Shown here: one piece after another, positions 1 to 7,856 of the stretch
Layout of the letters: every line of letters starts with the position of its first letter
How positions within the stretch are numbered: the first letter of the stretch is position 1
Source of the DNA: Chlorobiaceae bacterium
GTDB taxonomy: Bacteria; Bacteroidota; Chlorobiia; Chlorobiales; Chlorobiaceae
DNA length: 53,093 nt
Direction of reading: 5' to 3'
NCBI GenBank assembly: GCA_012972835.1
Contig: JABDHK010000042.1
Span: 1 to 53,093 of the forward strand
Notes under the pieces: generated by a model
Told to the model about the DNA's origin: nothing
The model's input: the letters and a program-made list of their open reading frames with translations, nothing else
The model's database searches: none
Made by a program: the position numbers and the translations under genes

Positions 1-140
1 CAATGCTCATCGATACGGTATACCAAAAGGGTATAAGGCTCTGCGGTAAAGAAAAAAAGAATCTTGAAAAAAGACTGATGCGATCAAAAGACCTACAGTG
101 GTGGGATATAAGCATCAGACCTAAAACGGTATTTTTATAA
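1..140 (+). pseudogene. ISAzo13-family transposase, C-terminal fragment (cut by window edge)
   Basis: An open frame enters from the left edge and stops at 138-140. Its roughly 45 residues carry a pattern I recognise from the C-terminus of ISAzo13 (Rhodopirellula-type DDE) transposases: a Y-x-K-G-I stretch, a Lys/Glu-rich helix ending E-K-R-L, then L-x-W-W-D-I-S-I-R-P a few residues before the stop. The DDE core lies outside the window, so whether the gene is intact upstream is unknown. I found no terminal inverted repeat in the 220 bases after the stop. The assignment rests on recalled family consensus only. Confidence 0.55.
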
Positions 141-364
141 TGACTGAGTCCCTTAGCGTTACAATCCTTCATAACTGCTGGTCGCTCTGAATGGGGCAGA
201 GTCATAATTCACATTAAAGTTATCTTCACTTCAATATCACAACAAAACATTAAAATTGAAAGTTTTATGATCTTTCACAATGATTTTTATGAAGTTATCT
301 GGAAAACAGTTACCATCTCGCCTCTGATTCAGGTACCTGAACTATTGATTCCCAATATAGCCGT
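141..364. other. intergenic region with a 14-bp palindrome
   Basis: This 224-base gap lies between the transposase fragment and the convergent metallophosphoesterase stop. It is AT-rich and shows no ORF of credible composition. The only structure is a perfect 14-bp palindrome, TTCAGGTACCTGAA, at 328-341, about 25 bases beyond the phosphoesterase stop. It has no T-run after it, so it is not a convincing terminator. Confidence 0.4.
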
Positions 365-1438
365 TCAGGCCAGAAGATGGAGACGGGAAAAAACATAGTC
401 GAGTGAGTCTTCGTTGAGCACAATGCGGGAGAAGCCGGTTGAGCCGAGTTCCATTGGGCGGTTGTCGCGGTCGCTGGTGAATTTGCGGCTCTGCTTGCCG
501 TTATACCAGTAGACAAGCCTGATTTTGTTGCCTTCGATTTCAAGGGCAGTGATACCTCGTTTACCTATAGCGCAACCGGAGTTGAAAACGCTTGGAATGG
601 TTAGGTTATTATAGAGACCGCTCCGCAGACCAATTTTTTTTCCTCGCTTATAGCAGGCTGCAAGTTCAATTTTCAATGAGGAAATTTTTCTTTCAATGGT
701 TGCGCGCTTTTCGCTGTTCGCCGAAGGGTAGGCTCTGCAGAGCTCCTCGATCCTGAAGTTCAGGAAATCGACCTTGGAGAGCGACTCAAAGAGTGGGCGA
801 TGGGTATGGCCAATGATAGAGACAATTTTCGCCTGATTGGAAAACTCGTAAATGGATTTTTCGATAGCGAACCGGCGGCGACTGTTGTAGGCTGTTGAGA
901 AGTTTCTAATGCCTGCTGGCTTGGCTATGTATCGGAGAAAAAAGACCACGGAACGGCTGACTATTGGATAGGTCTCCCACAAGAGCACCGATGCCTGATG
1001 TCCGTGAAGAATCAGGATAGTTTCATCGTCATAGTGGAATTTCACCGATTCTACCATTGATGATGCAAGTGGGTAATCCTTCTCTTCGAGCAACTCGGCA
1101 TCATGGTTGCCGTAGGTTTTCCAGAAAAAACCATTGTGCTGGAATTTGAGGAAAAGGTCGTAGAGATCGCCCCACTCTGCCACAACACTTTCAAGTGGAA
1201 ATTTAAAGAGCTCCTCAACATCGCCATTGAGAACAAGACTGTATTTTTCAGGCAGATAATAGCTCCCGAGCATGGTTCTGACCAGTTCGGCGTTTCGGCG
1301 GAATTCGTCACGCCGGCCTCCATTACCCATGTGGAGATCGCTGAGAATAAGAATTTTTGAGGATGAATCAAGAGTAACTGGCCTTGCTTTTTGAAGCAGA
1401 CGCTCAAGCTGGGGATGCTTTTTATTACGAAGGCTCAT
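365..1438 (-). CDS. calcineurin-like metallophosphoesterase
   Basis: A 357-residue protein with the complete dimetal phosphoesterase motif set: S-D-L-H (Asp34, His36), N-G-D-V-E-E (Asp73), Y-G-N-H-D (Asn111-Asp113), H-G-H (145-147) and I-I-G-H-T-H (His211, His213). These ligands bind two metal ions and hydrolyse phosphoesters. No signal peptide is visible, so it is probably cytoplasmic or membrane-peripheral. About 140 residues follow the last metal motif, with a charged helix around 235-265 and no family I can name. The substrate cannot be told from sequence; nucleotide, lipid or protein phosphatase activity are all possible. It is convergent with the transposase fragment and divergent from trmH. 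Confidence 0.85.
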   Translation of the reverse strand: MSLRNKKHPQLERLLQKARPVTLDSSSKILILSDLHMGNGGRRDEFRRNAELVRTMLGSYYLPEKYSLVLNGDVEELFKFPLESVVAEWGDLYDLFLKFQHNGFFWKTYGNHDAELLEEKDYPLASSMVESVKFHYDDETILILHGHQASVLLWETYPIVSRSVVFFLRYIAKPAGIRNFSTAYNSRRRFAIEKSIYEFSNQAKIVSIIGHTHRPLFESLSKVDFLNFRIEELCRAYPSANSEKRATIERKISSLKIELAACYKRGKKIGLRSGLYNNLTIPSVFNSGCAIGKRGITALEIEGNKIRLVYWYNGKQSRKFTSDRDNRPMELGSTGFSRIVLNEDSLDYVFSRLHLLA

Positions 1439-1526
1439 AATTTTACGAATTGAGGAAAAAGGAAATAAATTGCTTTCTTAGGGTTAAACAAAGCGCGCAA
1501 CAATTCAACAATCTTCTATCAATATA

Positions 1527-2177
1527 TTGATCTCCCCCGAACGATTTCTAAAAATCCGTCAAATGCTGCTTCATCGGCAACCTGATCTGACGGTTGTCAT
1601 GGATAATGTCAATAAAGCTCATAATCTCTCGGCAATTATACGAAGTTGTGACAGTGTCGGCATCTGTGAAATCCATGCCGTTTCATACCGTAAAACCATT
1701 TATACCGAACAGAATGCTGCCGCCGGTGCAAGTAAATGGTCGACCCTGAACCTCTACCACAACATTGAAATGGTCTACAGCAAATTATCGGAAGATGGGA
1801 TGCAGATAGTTGTCGCTTCAAACATGGAGGATGGCCTGGATTTCCGGAAGATCGACTATACTGCACCTACGGCACTCGTAGTTGGTGCTGAATGGGATGG
1901 CATTTCAAAAGAGGCCATTAAGGGAGCGGCCCACACCATCACGGTACCAATGCTTGGCATGCTTGAATCGTTAAATGTTTCAGTAGCTACGGCGGTCATT
2001 CTCTTTGAAGCACAGCGCCAGCGGGCGCAAAAGGGAATGTATAGTGTACCGCAGCTGGAGCCGGAATGCTTTGAACGAATGCTTTTTGAATTTTCCTATC
2101 CTCAACTAAGCCGGAAACTGAAGCAAAACGGTGACCCATACCCGCAGCTTGATGAGGAAGGTGTAATAATTGATTAA
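1527..2177 (+). CDS. trmH: tRNA (guanosine-2'-O-)-methyltransferase, TrmH/SpoU family
   Basis: A 216-residue SPOUT methyltransferase. Motif 1 is N-L-S-A-I-I-R-S around residues 33-40 with the catalytic-type Arg39; motif 2 is V-V-G-A-E-W-D-G at 118-125; motif 3 is M-L-G-M-L-E-S-L-N-V-S at 142-152. The last two form the AdoMet-binding trefoil knot. The N-terminus (S-P-E-R-F-x-x-I-x-x-M-L-x-x-R-Q-P-D-L-T-V) matches the start of E. coli TrmH, which methylates G18 of tRNA. That alignment is why I chose the TTG at 1527 over the ATG at 1563, although no Shine-Dalgarno precedes it. It overlaps the following Nudix gene by 8 bases, implying one transcript. Confidence 0.88.
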   Translation: MISPERFLKIRQMLLHRQPDLTVVMDNVNKAHNLSAIIRSCDSVGICEIHAVSYRKTIYTEQNAAAGASKWSTLNLYHNIEMVYSKLSEDGMQIVVASNMEDGLDFRKIDYTAPTALVVGAEWDGISKEAIKGAAHTITVPMLGMLESLNVSVATAVILFEAQRQRAQKGMYSVPQLEPECFERMLFEFSYPQLSRKLKQNGDPYPQLDEEGVIID

Positions 2178-2592
2178 AAAAATTGTTATGCGACACGTTG
2201 GCACGAGTATTATTTTTTTCAACCGCCGGCATGAGGTTTTGCTTGTGCTGAGAGATGATAAACCCTCAATTGCCTGCCCTAATATGTGGGATCTGCCGGG
2301 AGGTCATGTTGAAAGCGGTGAAACACCTGCGGAGTGTATTGTACGGGAGATGCTGGAAGAGATTGAAGTTAGTGTTGAGGGATGCACGCTTTTCCGAGTC
2401 TATGAGTTTTCAGACCGGACAGAGCACGTTTATAGCCAGGCGGCGGAGTTTGATGTGGAGCGTATGGTCCTTCATGAGGGGCAGATGCTGCGCTGGTTTT
2501 CGCAGAAGGAAACGGAAGCAACTGAGCTTGCATATGGGTTCAATGAGGTGCTGAATGACTTTTTCAAGAGCCTCAGGGAAGAGATGCTGTGA
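2170..2592 (+). CDS. Nudix hydrolase
   Basis: A 140-residue Nudix protein. The full Nudix box G-x5-E-x7-R-E-x-x-E-E-x-x lies at residues 45-67 (G-G-H-V-E-S-G-E ... R-E-M-L-E-E-I). This loop-helix-loop binds the metal that cleaves nucleoside-diphosphate-X bonds. Flanking sequence does not reveal the substrate; small Nudix proteins of this size often act on damaged nucleotides or NDP-sugars. I chose the TTG start at 2170 because GAGGAAGG at 2154-2161 sits 8 bases upstream; the ATG at 2188 has no such site. It is translationally coupled to trmH and converges on trxB. Confidence 0.85.
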   Translation: MIKKIVMRHVGTSIIFFNRRHEVLLVLRDDKPSIACPNMWDLPGGHVESGETPAECIVREMLEEIEVSVEGCTLFRVYEFSDRTEHVYSQAAEFDVERMVLHEGQMLRWFSQKETEATELAYGFNEVLNDFFKSLREEML

Positions 2593-2626
2593 TTTTCATC
2601 ACTTCCCGAGAACAATGCAGAAAAGG

Positions 2627-3562
2627 TCAGCGAATTGATTCAAGAAAGCGTTCGGCATCGACGGCTGCCATACAGCCGGTTCCTACAGCGGTAACTGCCT
2701 GGCGGTAGGTATAGTCCTGAACATCTCCGCAGGCGAAGACACCCGGTACAGTGGTTTCAGTTGATGATTTTTTTGTCAGAATATAGCCATAATCATCGGT
2801 ATCGAGCTGCCCCTTGAATAGCTGAGCGTTGGGCGAGTGACCAATGGCGAGAAAGACTCCATCGCATGGGTGAACGGCGAGTTCACCGGTCAGAACATTT
2901 TTCAGGCGAATTCCGGTTACCTTCTGACCATCCCCGAGAATTTCATCTATGACCTCGTTGAGCATCGTGCTGATTTTCGGGTTTTTACGGGTACGGAGTG
3001 TCATGATTTTTGATGCCCTGAACTCTTCGCGGCGATGAACAAGGGTGACATGGGAAGCAAATTTGGTGAGATAGAGAGCCTCTTCCATTGCCGTATCGCC
3101 TCCACCAACAACAAAGACATTGCAGTCACGGAAAAAAAATCCATCACAGGTCGCACAGGCTGAGACGCCTTTGCCGCGATACCGGTTTTCTGATTCTATA
3201 CCGAGCCATTTGGCATTTGCACCGGTAGCAATAACAAGTGAGCGGGTAAAAAATTCACGGCCATCTTCCAGCGTAAGGCAGAATGGACTTCTTGAGAGAT
3301 CGACCTCAGTCACGCTCCCACTCTTAAACTCTGCACCAAACTTTGCTGCCTGCTCGCGCATTTTTGCCATAAGCTCCGGGCCACGGATGCCTTCTGGAAA
3401 ACCGGGAAAATTCTCGATCTCGGTTGTGATCATAAGCTGGCCACCGGGCTGGAATCCCTCGATTACAAGAGGTTTTAGGTTTGCCCGCCCAGTATAGATG
3501 GCAGCGGTATATCCGGCAGGGCCTGTACCCATAATAATTATATCGCGTACTTCACAGTCCAT
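2627..3562 (-). CDS. trxB: thioredoxin-disulfide reductase
   Basis: A 311-residue FAD/NADPH enzyme that reduces thioredoxin. It shows the FAD-binding G-T-G-P-A-G motif at residues 12-17, the redox pair C-A-T-C-D at 136-140, and the NADPH-binding V-G-G-G-D-T-A near 153. The active-site cysteines separate it from the TrxR-like ferredoxin-NADP reductase that green sulfur bacteria also carry, which lacks them. The frame stays open upstream to 3847, overlapping trxA, but those residues match no reductase. I placed the start at the ATG at 3562, where homologous sequence begins. It lies 91 bases after trxA on the same strand, pairing the reductase with its substrate. Confidence 0.93.
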   Translation of the reverse strand: MDCEVRDIIIMGTGPAGYTAAIYTGRANLKPLVIEGFQPGGQLMITTEIENFPGFPEGIRGPELMAKMREQAAKFGAEFKSGSVTEVDLSRSPFCLTLEDGREFFTRSLVIATGANAKWLGIESENRYRGKGVSACATCDGFFFRDCNVFVVGGGDTAMEEALYLTKFASHVTLVHRREEFRASKIMTLRTRKNPKISTMLNEVIDEILGDGQKVTGIRLKNVLTGELAVHPCDGVFLAIGHSPNAQLFKGQLDTDDYGYILTKKSSTETTVPGVFACGDVQDYTYRQAVTAVGTGCMAAVDAERFLESIR

Positions 3563-3653
3563 GGTTGCTTTTGTGTATGTAGTTACAGGGAGGGGTTTCC
3601 GCGCATCCCGACGACCGCCGCCGGGATAACGAATAACGTTGCTAAGAAGGCCT

Positions 3654-3983
3654 TCAGCCGATATGCTCGTCGATTTTCTTTGAGATCTGATTTTTCGGCA
3701 TGGCTCCAAGCATTTGATCGACAACCTGACCGTTTTTAAACACAAGAAGGGAGGGAATGCTTCTGATACCATACTGCGCTGCAGTTGCTGGATTTTCATC
3801 AACATTGAGTTTTGCAATGACAGCCTTTCCTGCGTAATCACCAGCAAGCTCTTCGATAACAGGACCGAGCATCATGCACGGGCCACACCATGCTGCCCAG
3901 AAGTCAACCAAAGCAACTTTATCTGACTCAAGGATCTCTGCCTTGAAATTCTGGTCTGTAGCTACAAAATATTTACCGCTCAT
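3654..3983 (-). CDS. trxA: thioredoxin
   Basis: A 109-residue classical thioredoxin. The active site W-C-G-P-C is at residues 32-36, after V-D-F-W-A-A. The cis-Pro motif S-I-P-S-L follows, and the C-terminal G-x-M-P-K-x-x-I region is typical. It reduces protein disulfides in the cytoplasm and is recharged by TrxB, encoded next on the same strand. In green sulfur bacteria thioredoxin may also regulate carbon enzymes (inference). The 102 bases between it and dnaE are very AT-rich and show no clear terminator, so co-transcription with dnaE is possible but not shown. Confidence 0.95.
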   Translation of the reverse strand: MSGKYFVATDQNFKAEILESDKVALVDFWAAWCGPCMMLGPVIEELAGDYAGKAVIAKLNVDENPATAAQYGIRSIPSLLVFKNGQVVDQMLGAMPKNQISKKIDEHIG

Positions 3984-4085
3984 TGTTTTATTGTACCCAT
4001 TTGAATTAGTGAATGTTTAAAACTGAATATCCATACAATAGATCAGTGATGAAAGTAATAAAAATAATTAATTAAATAAATCGAG

Positions 4086-7000
4086 CTACCCTGAAATCCG
4101 AACATTGTCGGGGCCAAGAAGCTCCTCGAGCTTTTCTATGGTTCTCTCGGCAGGGTCGATCGGCGTGTTGCGGGCAAAGAGGGTGAGTGTTTCAATATTC
4201 TCTCCTGACTGTGCTTTTACTTCGAAATCGACTGGTGTTCCGCCATGATGAGAGGTGAATATTTTTTTTACCCCGGCAAGTTTTTCGAGTTGCATCTGGT
4301 CATCGGCATCAATCTTAAGAACAATTTTTTTTGTCAGGCTGCTTCTGACTTTTTTTATTGGCACCACCTCTCTGACCAGCAGTTTAAGCATGCCACCGCT
4401 CACCTCTCCTTCGGCAACAAACATGAGTACCTCTTCGGGTTTGATAAGATGGCCATACTGCTCAAAGAGACTTGCAAACACAGTAAAATCCGCTTTTCCT
4501 GTAAAGTCCTCAATTGTACCGAAAAGCATCTGCTTTCCTTTCCTGTCCTGGTAGGGCTTCACTGATACGATAACTCCGATTACTTTATATTGTTTTGCCG
4601 CAACCACCTCCTTTGTCTGAAGCTGAAGTGTTGCAAAAGCCTGCCAATCGCGGCGATAGGGTGAAAGTGGATGGTGGCTCAAGTAAAAGCCGACAAGTTT
4701 TTTTTCATGGAGCAGCTTTTCAGCTTCCGGCATTGGATCAGCCTGATCCATATCCGGATAGTGCTCTTCCTCAAACTGAGCCCCCTCCTCTGCGGTAAAA
4801 AAGCCACACTGACCGAGGGTAACCGAGCGGTTCTGCATCTGACCGAATTTAATTGCCTTGTCGACATTGGCCAGAAGTCTGGCACGATGCTTGTCGATCT
4901 CATCAAATGCTCCTGAAAGAATCAGACACTCAAGGGCCTTACGGTTCATGACTCTCAAATCAACTGATACCGCCAAGTCGAAAAGGTTTACAAAATCACG
5001 TTTTCTGCGGAGTCTTGAGGTTACAACTGCCCGTGCTGCCCCCCCGACCTGTTTGATGGCACTGAGTCCTACGCGAATGTAGGAACGACCGTTGAGGTCT
5101 TCGACAGAAAAAAGCGCATCACTTTTATTGATTGAGGGAGGCAGGGTTGCTATGCCAAAGCTTTTTGCTTCATCGGTCAGGTGTTTCATCCGTTCAGTAT
5201 CACCTATTTCACTGTTCAGAACGGCGGTTACAAACTCAATCGTGTAGTGAGCTTTCAGATATCCTGTCCAGTAGGCGAGAACCCCGTAAGCGGCGGAGTG
5301 ACTTTTGTTGAACCCATAACCGGCAAACTCTGCCATGAGCTCGAACACCCTTGTGGCAAGCGTATCGTGCACTCCCTGCTTAATAGCGCCCTGAACAAAA
5401 TCAACTTTATATTTCTCCATGATCTCAGGCTTCTTTTTTCCCATGGCTTTGCGGAGATTATCCGCCTTGGCCAGAGAAAAACCTCCCATAACTTGGGATA
5501 TCTGCATCACCTGTTCCTGATAGACAATAACTCCATAGGTCTCCTTGAGAATCTCCTCCAACATAGGGTGCATATAATCGATGGCTTCCCTTCCATGCTT
5601 ACGGTCGACAAAAAGATCGACGGCGTTGCGTCGCTCATCGATCCGTGCATTGAGAGCACCTGGACGGTAGAGCGCACTCATGGCTATGATATCGCCGATC
5701 TGAGTGGGCTGGAGACGCGTCATATAGCTCTGCATGCCGGATGACTCAAACTGGAAAATACCGGCCATCTTGCCTTCCTGAAAAATCCTGAAGGTTTTCC
5801 GGTCGTTCATGGGGACTTTTTCAAGCTCGATATCGAGATCGTGCCGTCGCTTGATCATTTTAAGGGTTTCGTCAATAACGGCAAGGGTTTCAAGTCCGAG
5901 ATAGTCAATTTTGAGAAGTCCGGCTGTTTCAATCCAGTTTTTGTCAAACTGGGTAACAACCTGTTTCTCATCGATACCGTCGGAGGATTTACCTCTGACA
6001 TGATCCGGTTCGTCAAGATCAAATTCGTCGGCAAATTTCCGGACTTCGGTTTCGATCTTGTTGGAAACATAGAGTGGCACCTGCTCTTCAAGCGGGCCGT
6101 CGGTAATGACAACTGCTCCGGCATGCATTGAAACATTACGCGCCCGACCCTCAAGAGCACGGGCATGGGTCATAAGCTCACAGATTTGAGGAGTGCTTTC
6201 CGAGAAAGCCTTCAGCTCCCTGGCTTCGCTCAAAGCTTTTTCAAGGGTGATGCCGGGCCTGACAGGAACAAGTTTTGCGAGTTTATCCACAACAGAGAGA
6301 GGAACTTCAAGAACCCTGCCAGCATCACGTATGGCTGCTTTGGCGCCGAGCGTACCGATTGCAATGACTTTTGCAACACTCTCTGTGCCATATTTTTCCA
6401 CCGTATATTCAAGAACCTTCTGCTTGCCAACCGGAGTGAAATCAATATCGATATCCGGCATGGAGGAGCGTTCCGGATTTAAAAAGCGCTCAAAAAGCAG
6501 CTTGTATTTCAGTGGGTCAATCCTTGTTATACCGGTAAGATAGGCAACAATGCTGCCTGCCGCTGAACCCCGACCCGGTCCGACCGAGTAGCCGAGACGA
6601 CGGGATGCGGCAATCAGATCACTGACTATGAGAAAATAGGAGCTGAACCCCATTTTTTCGATAACACCGAGCTCAAGCTCAATGCGCGACCTGACATCCT
6701 CAGCAGTGATGCCATAAGCTTCGGAATCAACATACTTCTCTTTTGCCCCTTCCCATGTCAGGTACCGGAGATAGGAAAACTCATCCTTGAATCCCTCTGG
6801 AAGAGGAAAATGTGGTACAACCGGTTCTTTGTTGCTGAAGCTGTAGGAGCACTTTTCGGCAATCAGCAGGGTGTTGCTCAGCTCCCGGTGTTCATCGCTG
6901 AACAACTGGCTCATCTCTTCAGAGGATTTCAGATAGTGATCGCTTCCCGGTAGGGCAAGAAGATTCTGGTTGGAAAGTTTTTCCTTGGTTCTGTTGGCAA

Positions 7001-7655
7001 CCATCGCCCTGTAGCAACCGGCATCTTTTCTTTCGAGATAGTGAACGTTGTTGGTGGCAACAAGTTCTACTGAAAATTTTTGTGCGAGGGCAATGGTCTG
7101 ACTGTTGAGATTGTCATCGAAAGGAGTGCCGTGACGCTGAAGCTCCAGATAGAAGTTATCGCCAAAAATCTCCCTGTAGTATTCAGTAAATGATTCTGCT
7201 TCATCAATTGCTCCAGCAAGAAGCGCCCTTCCTACTCTTCCTGAAGAGTAACCGGAAAGACAGACAAGTCCATCATGAAAGGTTTCGAGCAGACGGCTCT
7301 CAATATGTGGCATGCCATTGACAAAGCCATCTTTGGCTGCCCTGGAGAGGAGTATGCAGAGGTTCCGGTAGCCAGCATCATTTTTAACAAGAAGCACCAG
7401 AGAGGGAGATACAGAAACACGGTTGGTCTGGTGTGCATCTGTTTCAAGAAGGAGAAGCTCACTGCCGATAATAAGCTTGATTCCGGCATGTTTGGCCTCA
7501 TTGAAAAGCTCCGGCATATTGAATATTGCGCAATAATCGGTCACTGCAATGCTCTTCATGCCAAACTTTAGTGCAGTGGAAAACATTTCACCAGGGAAAA
7601 CAGGGCTGCTCTGCATCGAATAATGCGTATGAGCGTGTAAGTGCACAAAATCCAT
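4086..7655 (-). CDS. dnaE: DNA polymerase III alpha subunit
   Basis: About 1189 residues, the usual length for a DnaE1-type replicative polymerase. The N-terminal PHP domain opens with H-L-H-A-H-T-H-Y-S. The polymerase core has G-R-G-S-A-A-G-S and the catalytic aspartate motif P-D-I-D-I-D-F, and the helix-hairpin-helix region contains G-Y-G-F-N-K-S-H-S-A-A-Y. A C-terminal OB fold follows (V-I-V-S-V-K-P-Y-Q-D-R-K-G-K-Q-M), with a tail region that ends at the stop. It extends DNA at the replication fork. I chose the ATG at 7655 because family proteins begin at M-D-F-V-H-L-H; the in-frame ATG at 7670 adds five residues and neither has a strong Shine-Dalgarno. Confidence 0.95.
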   Translation of the reverse strand: MDFVHLHAHTHYSMQSSPVFPGEMFSTALKFGMKSIAVTDYCAIFNMPELFNEAKHAGIKLIIGSELLLLETDAHQTNRVSVSPSLVLLVKNDAGYRNLCILLSRAAKDGFVNGMPHIESRLLETFHDGLVCLSGYSSGRVGRALLAGAIDEAESFTEYYREIFGDNFYLELQRHGTPFDDNLNSQTIALAQKFSVELVATNNVHYLERKDAGCYRAMVANRTKEKLSNQNLLALPGSDHYLKSSEEMSQLFSDEHRELSNTLLIAEKCSYSFSNKEPVVPHFPLPEGFKDEFSYLRYLTWEGAKEKYVDSEAYGITAEDVRSRIELELGVIEKMGFSSYFLIVSDLIAASRRLGYSVGPGRGSAAGSIVAYLTGITRIDPLKYKLLFERFLNPERSSMPDIDIDFTPVGKQKVLEYTVEKYGTESVAKVIAIGTLGAKAAIRDAGRVLEVPLSVVDKLAKLVPVRPGITLEKALSEARELKAFSESTPQICELMTHARALEGRARNVSMHAGAVVITDGPLEEQVPLYVSNKIETEVRKFADEFDLDEPDHVRGKSSDGIDEKQVVTQFDKNWIETAGLLKIDYLGLETLAVIDETLKMIKRRHDLDIELEKVPMNDRKTFRIFQEGKMAGIFQFESSGMQSYMTRLQPTQIGDIIAMSALYRPGALNARIDERRNAVDLFVDRKHGREAIDYMHPMLEEILKETYGVIVYQEQVMQISQVMGGFSLAKADNLRKAMGKKKPEIMEKYKVDFVQGAIKQGVHDTLATRVFELMAEFAGYGFNKSHSAAYGVLAYWTGYLKAHYTIEFVTAVLNSEIGDTERMKHLTDEAKSFGIATLPPSINKSDALFSVEDLNGRSYIRVGLSAIKQVGGAARAVVTSRLRRKRDFVNLFDLAVSVDLRVMNRKALECLILSGAFDEIDKHRARLLANVDKAIKFGQMQNRSVTLGQCGFFTAEEGAQFEEEHYPDMDQADPMPEAEKLLHEKKLVGFYLSHHPLSPYRRDWQAFATLQLQTKEVVAAKQYKVIGVIVSVKPYQDRKGKQMLFGTIEDFTGKADFTVFASLFEQYGHLIKPEEVLMFVAEGEVSGGMLKLLVREVVPIKKVRSSLTKKIVLKIDADDQMQLEKLAGVKKIFTSHHGGTPVDFEVKAQSGENIETLTLFARNTPIDPAERTIEKLEELLGPDNVRISG

Positions 7656-7856
7656 AGAGATAGAGACCATTCAGCGTTTCAGGGTGACATCGTGACGTAA
7701 CGCCATATGCATTCACTCCATCCGTAGTTCAAATTGCATTATGGGTTTTAATGGTCAAAGTAGTACATTTTTTCGGGATCTTTCGCTGGTATTGACAACC
7801 ATATGCACTGCTCACCCCAGACAGCACGCTCTCGGCATCTCTTAAACTTCCATTGT

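Noticed and set aside
3563-3847. 95-codon N-terminal extension of trxB
   Set aside because: It lies antiparallel to nothing but overlaps trxA in another frame on the same strand, has low-quality composition and matches no reductase; homology starts at 3562.
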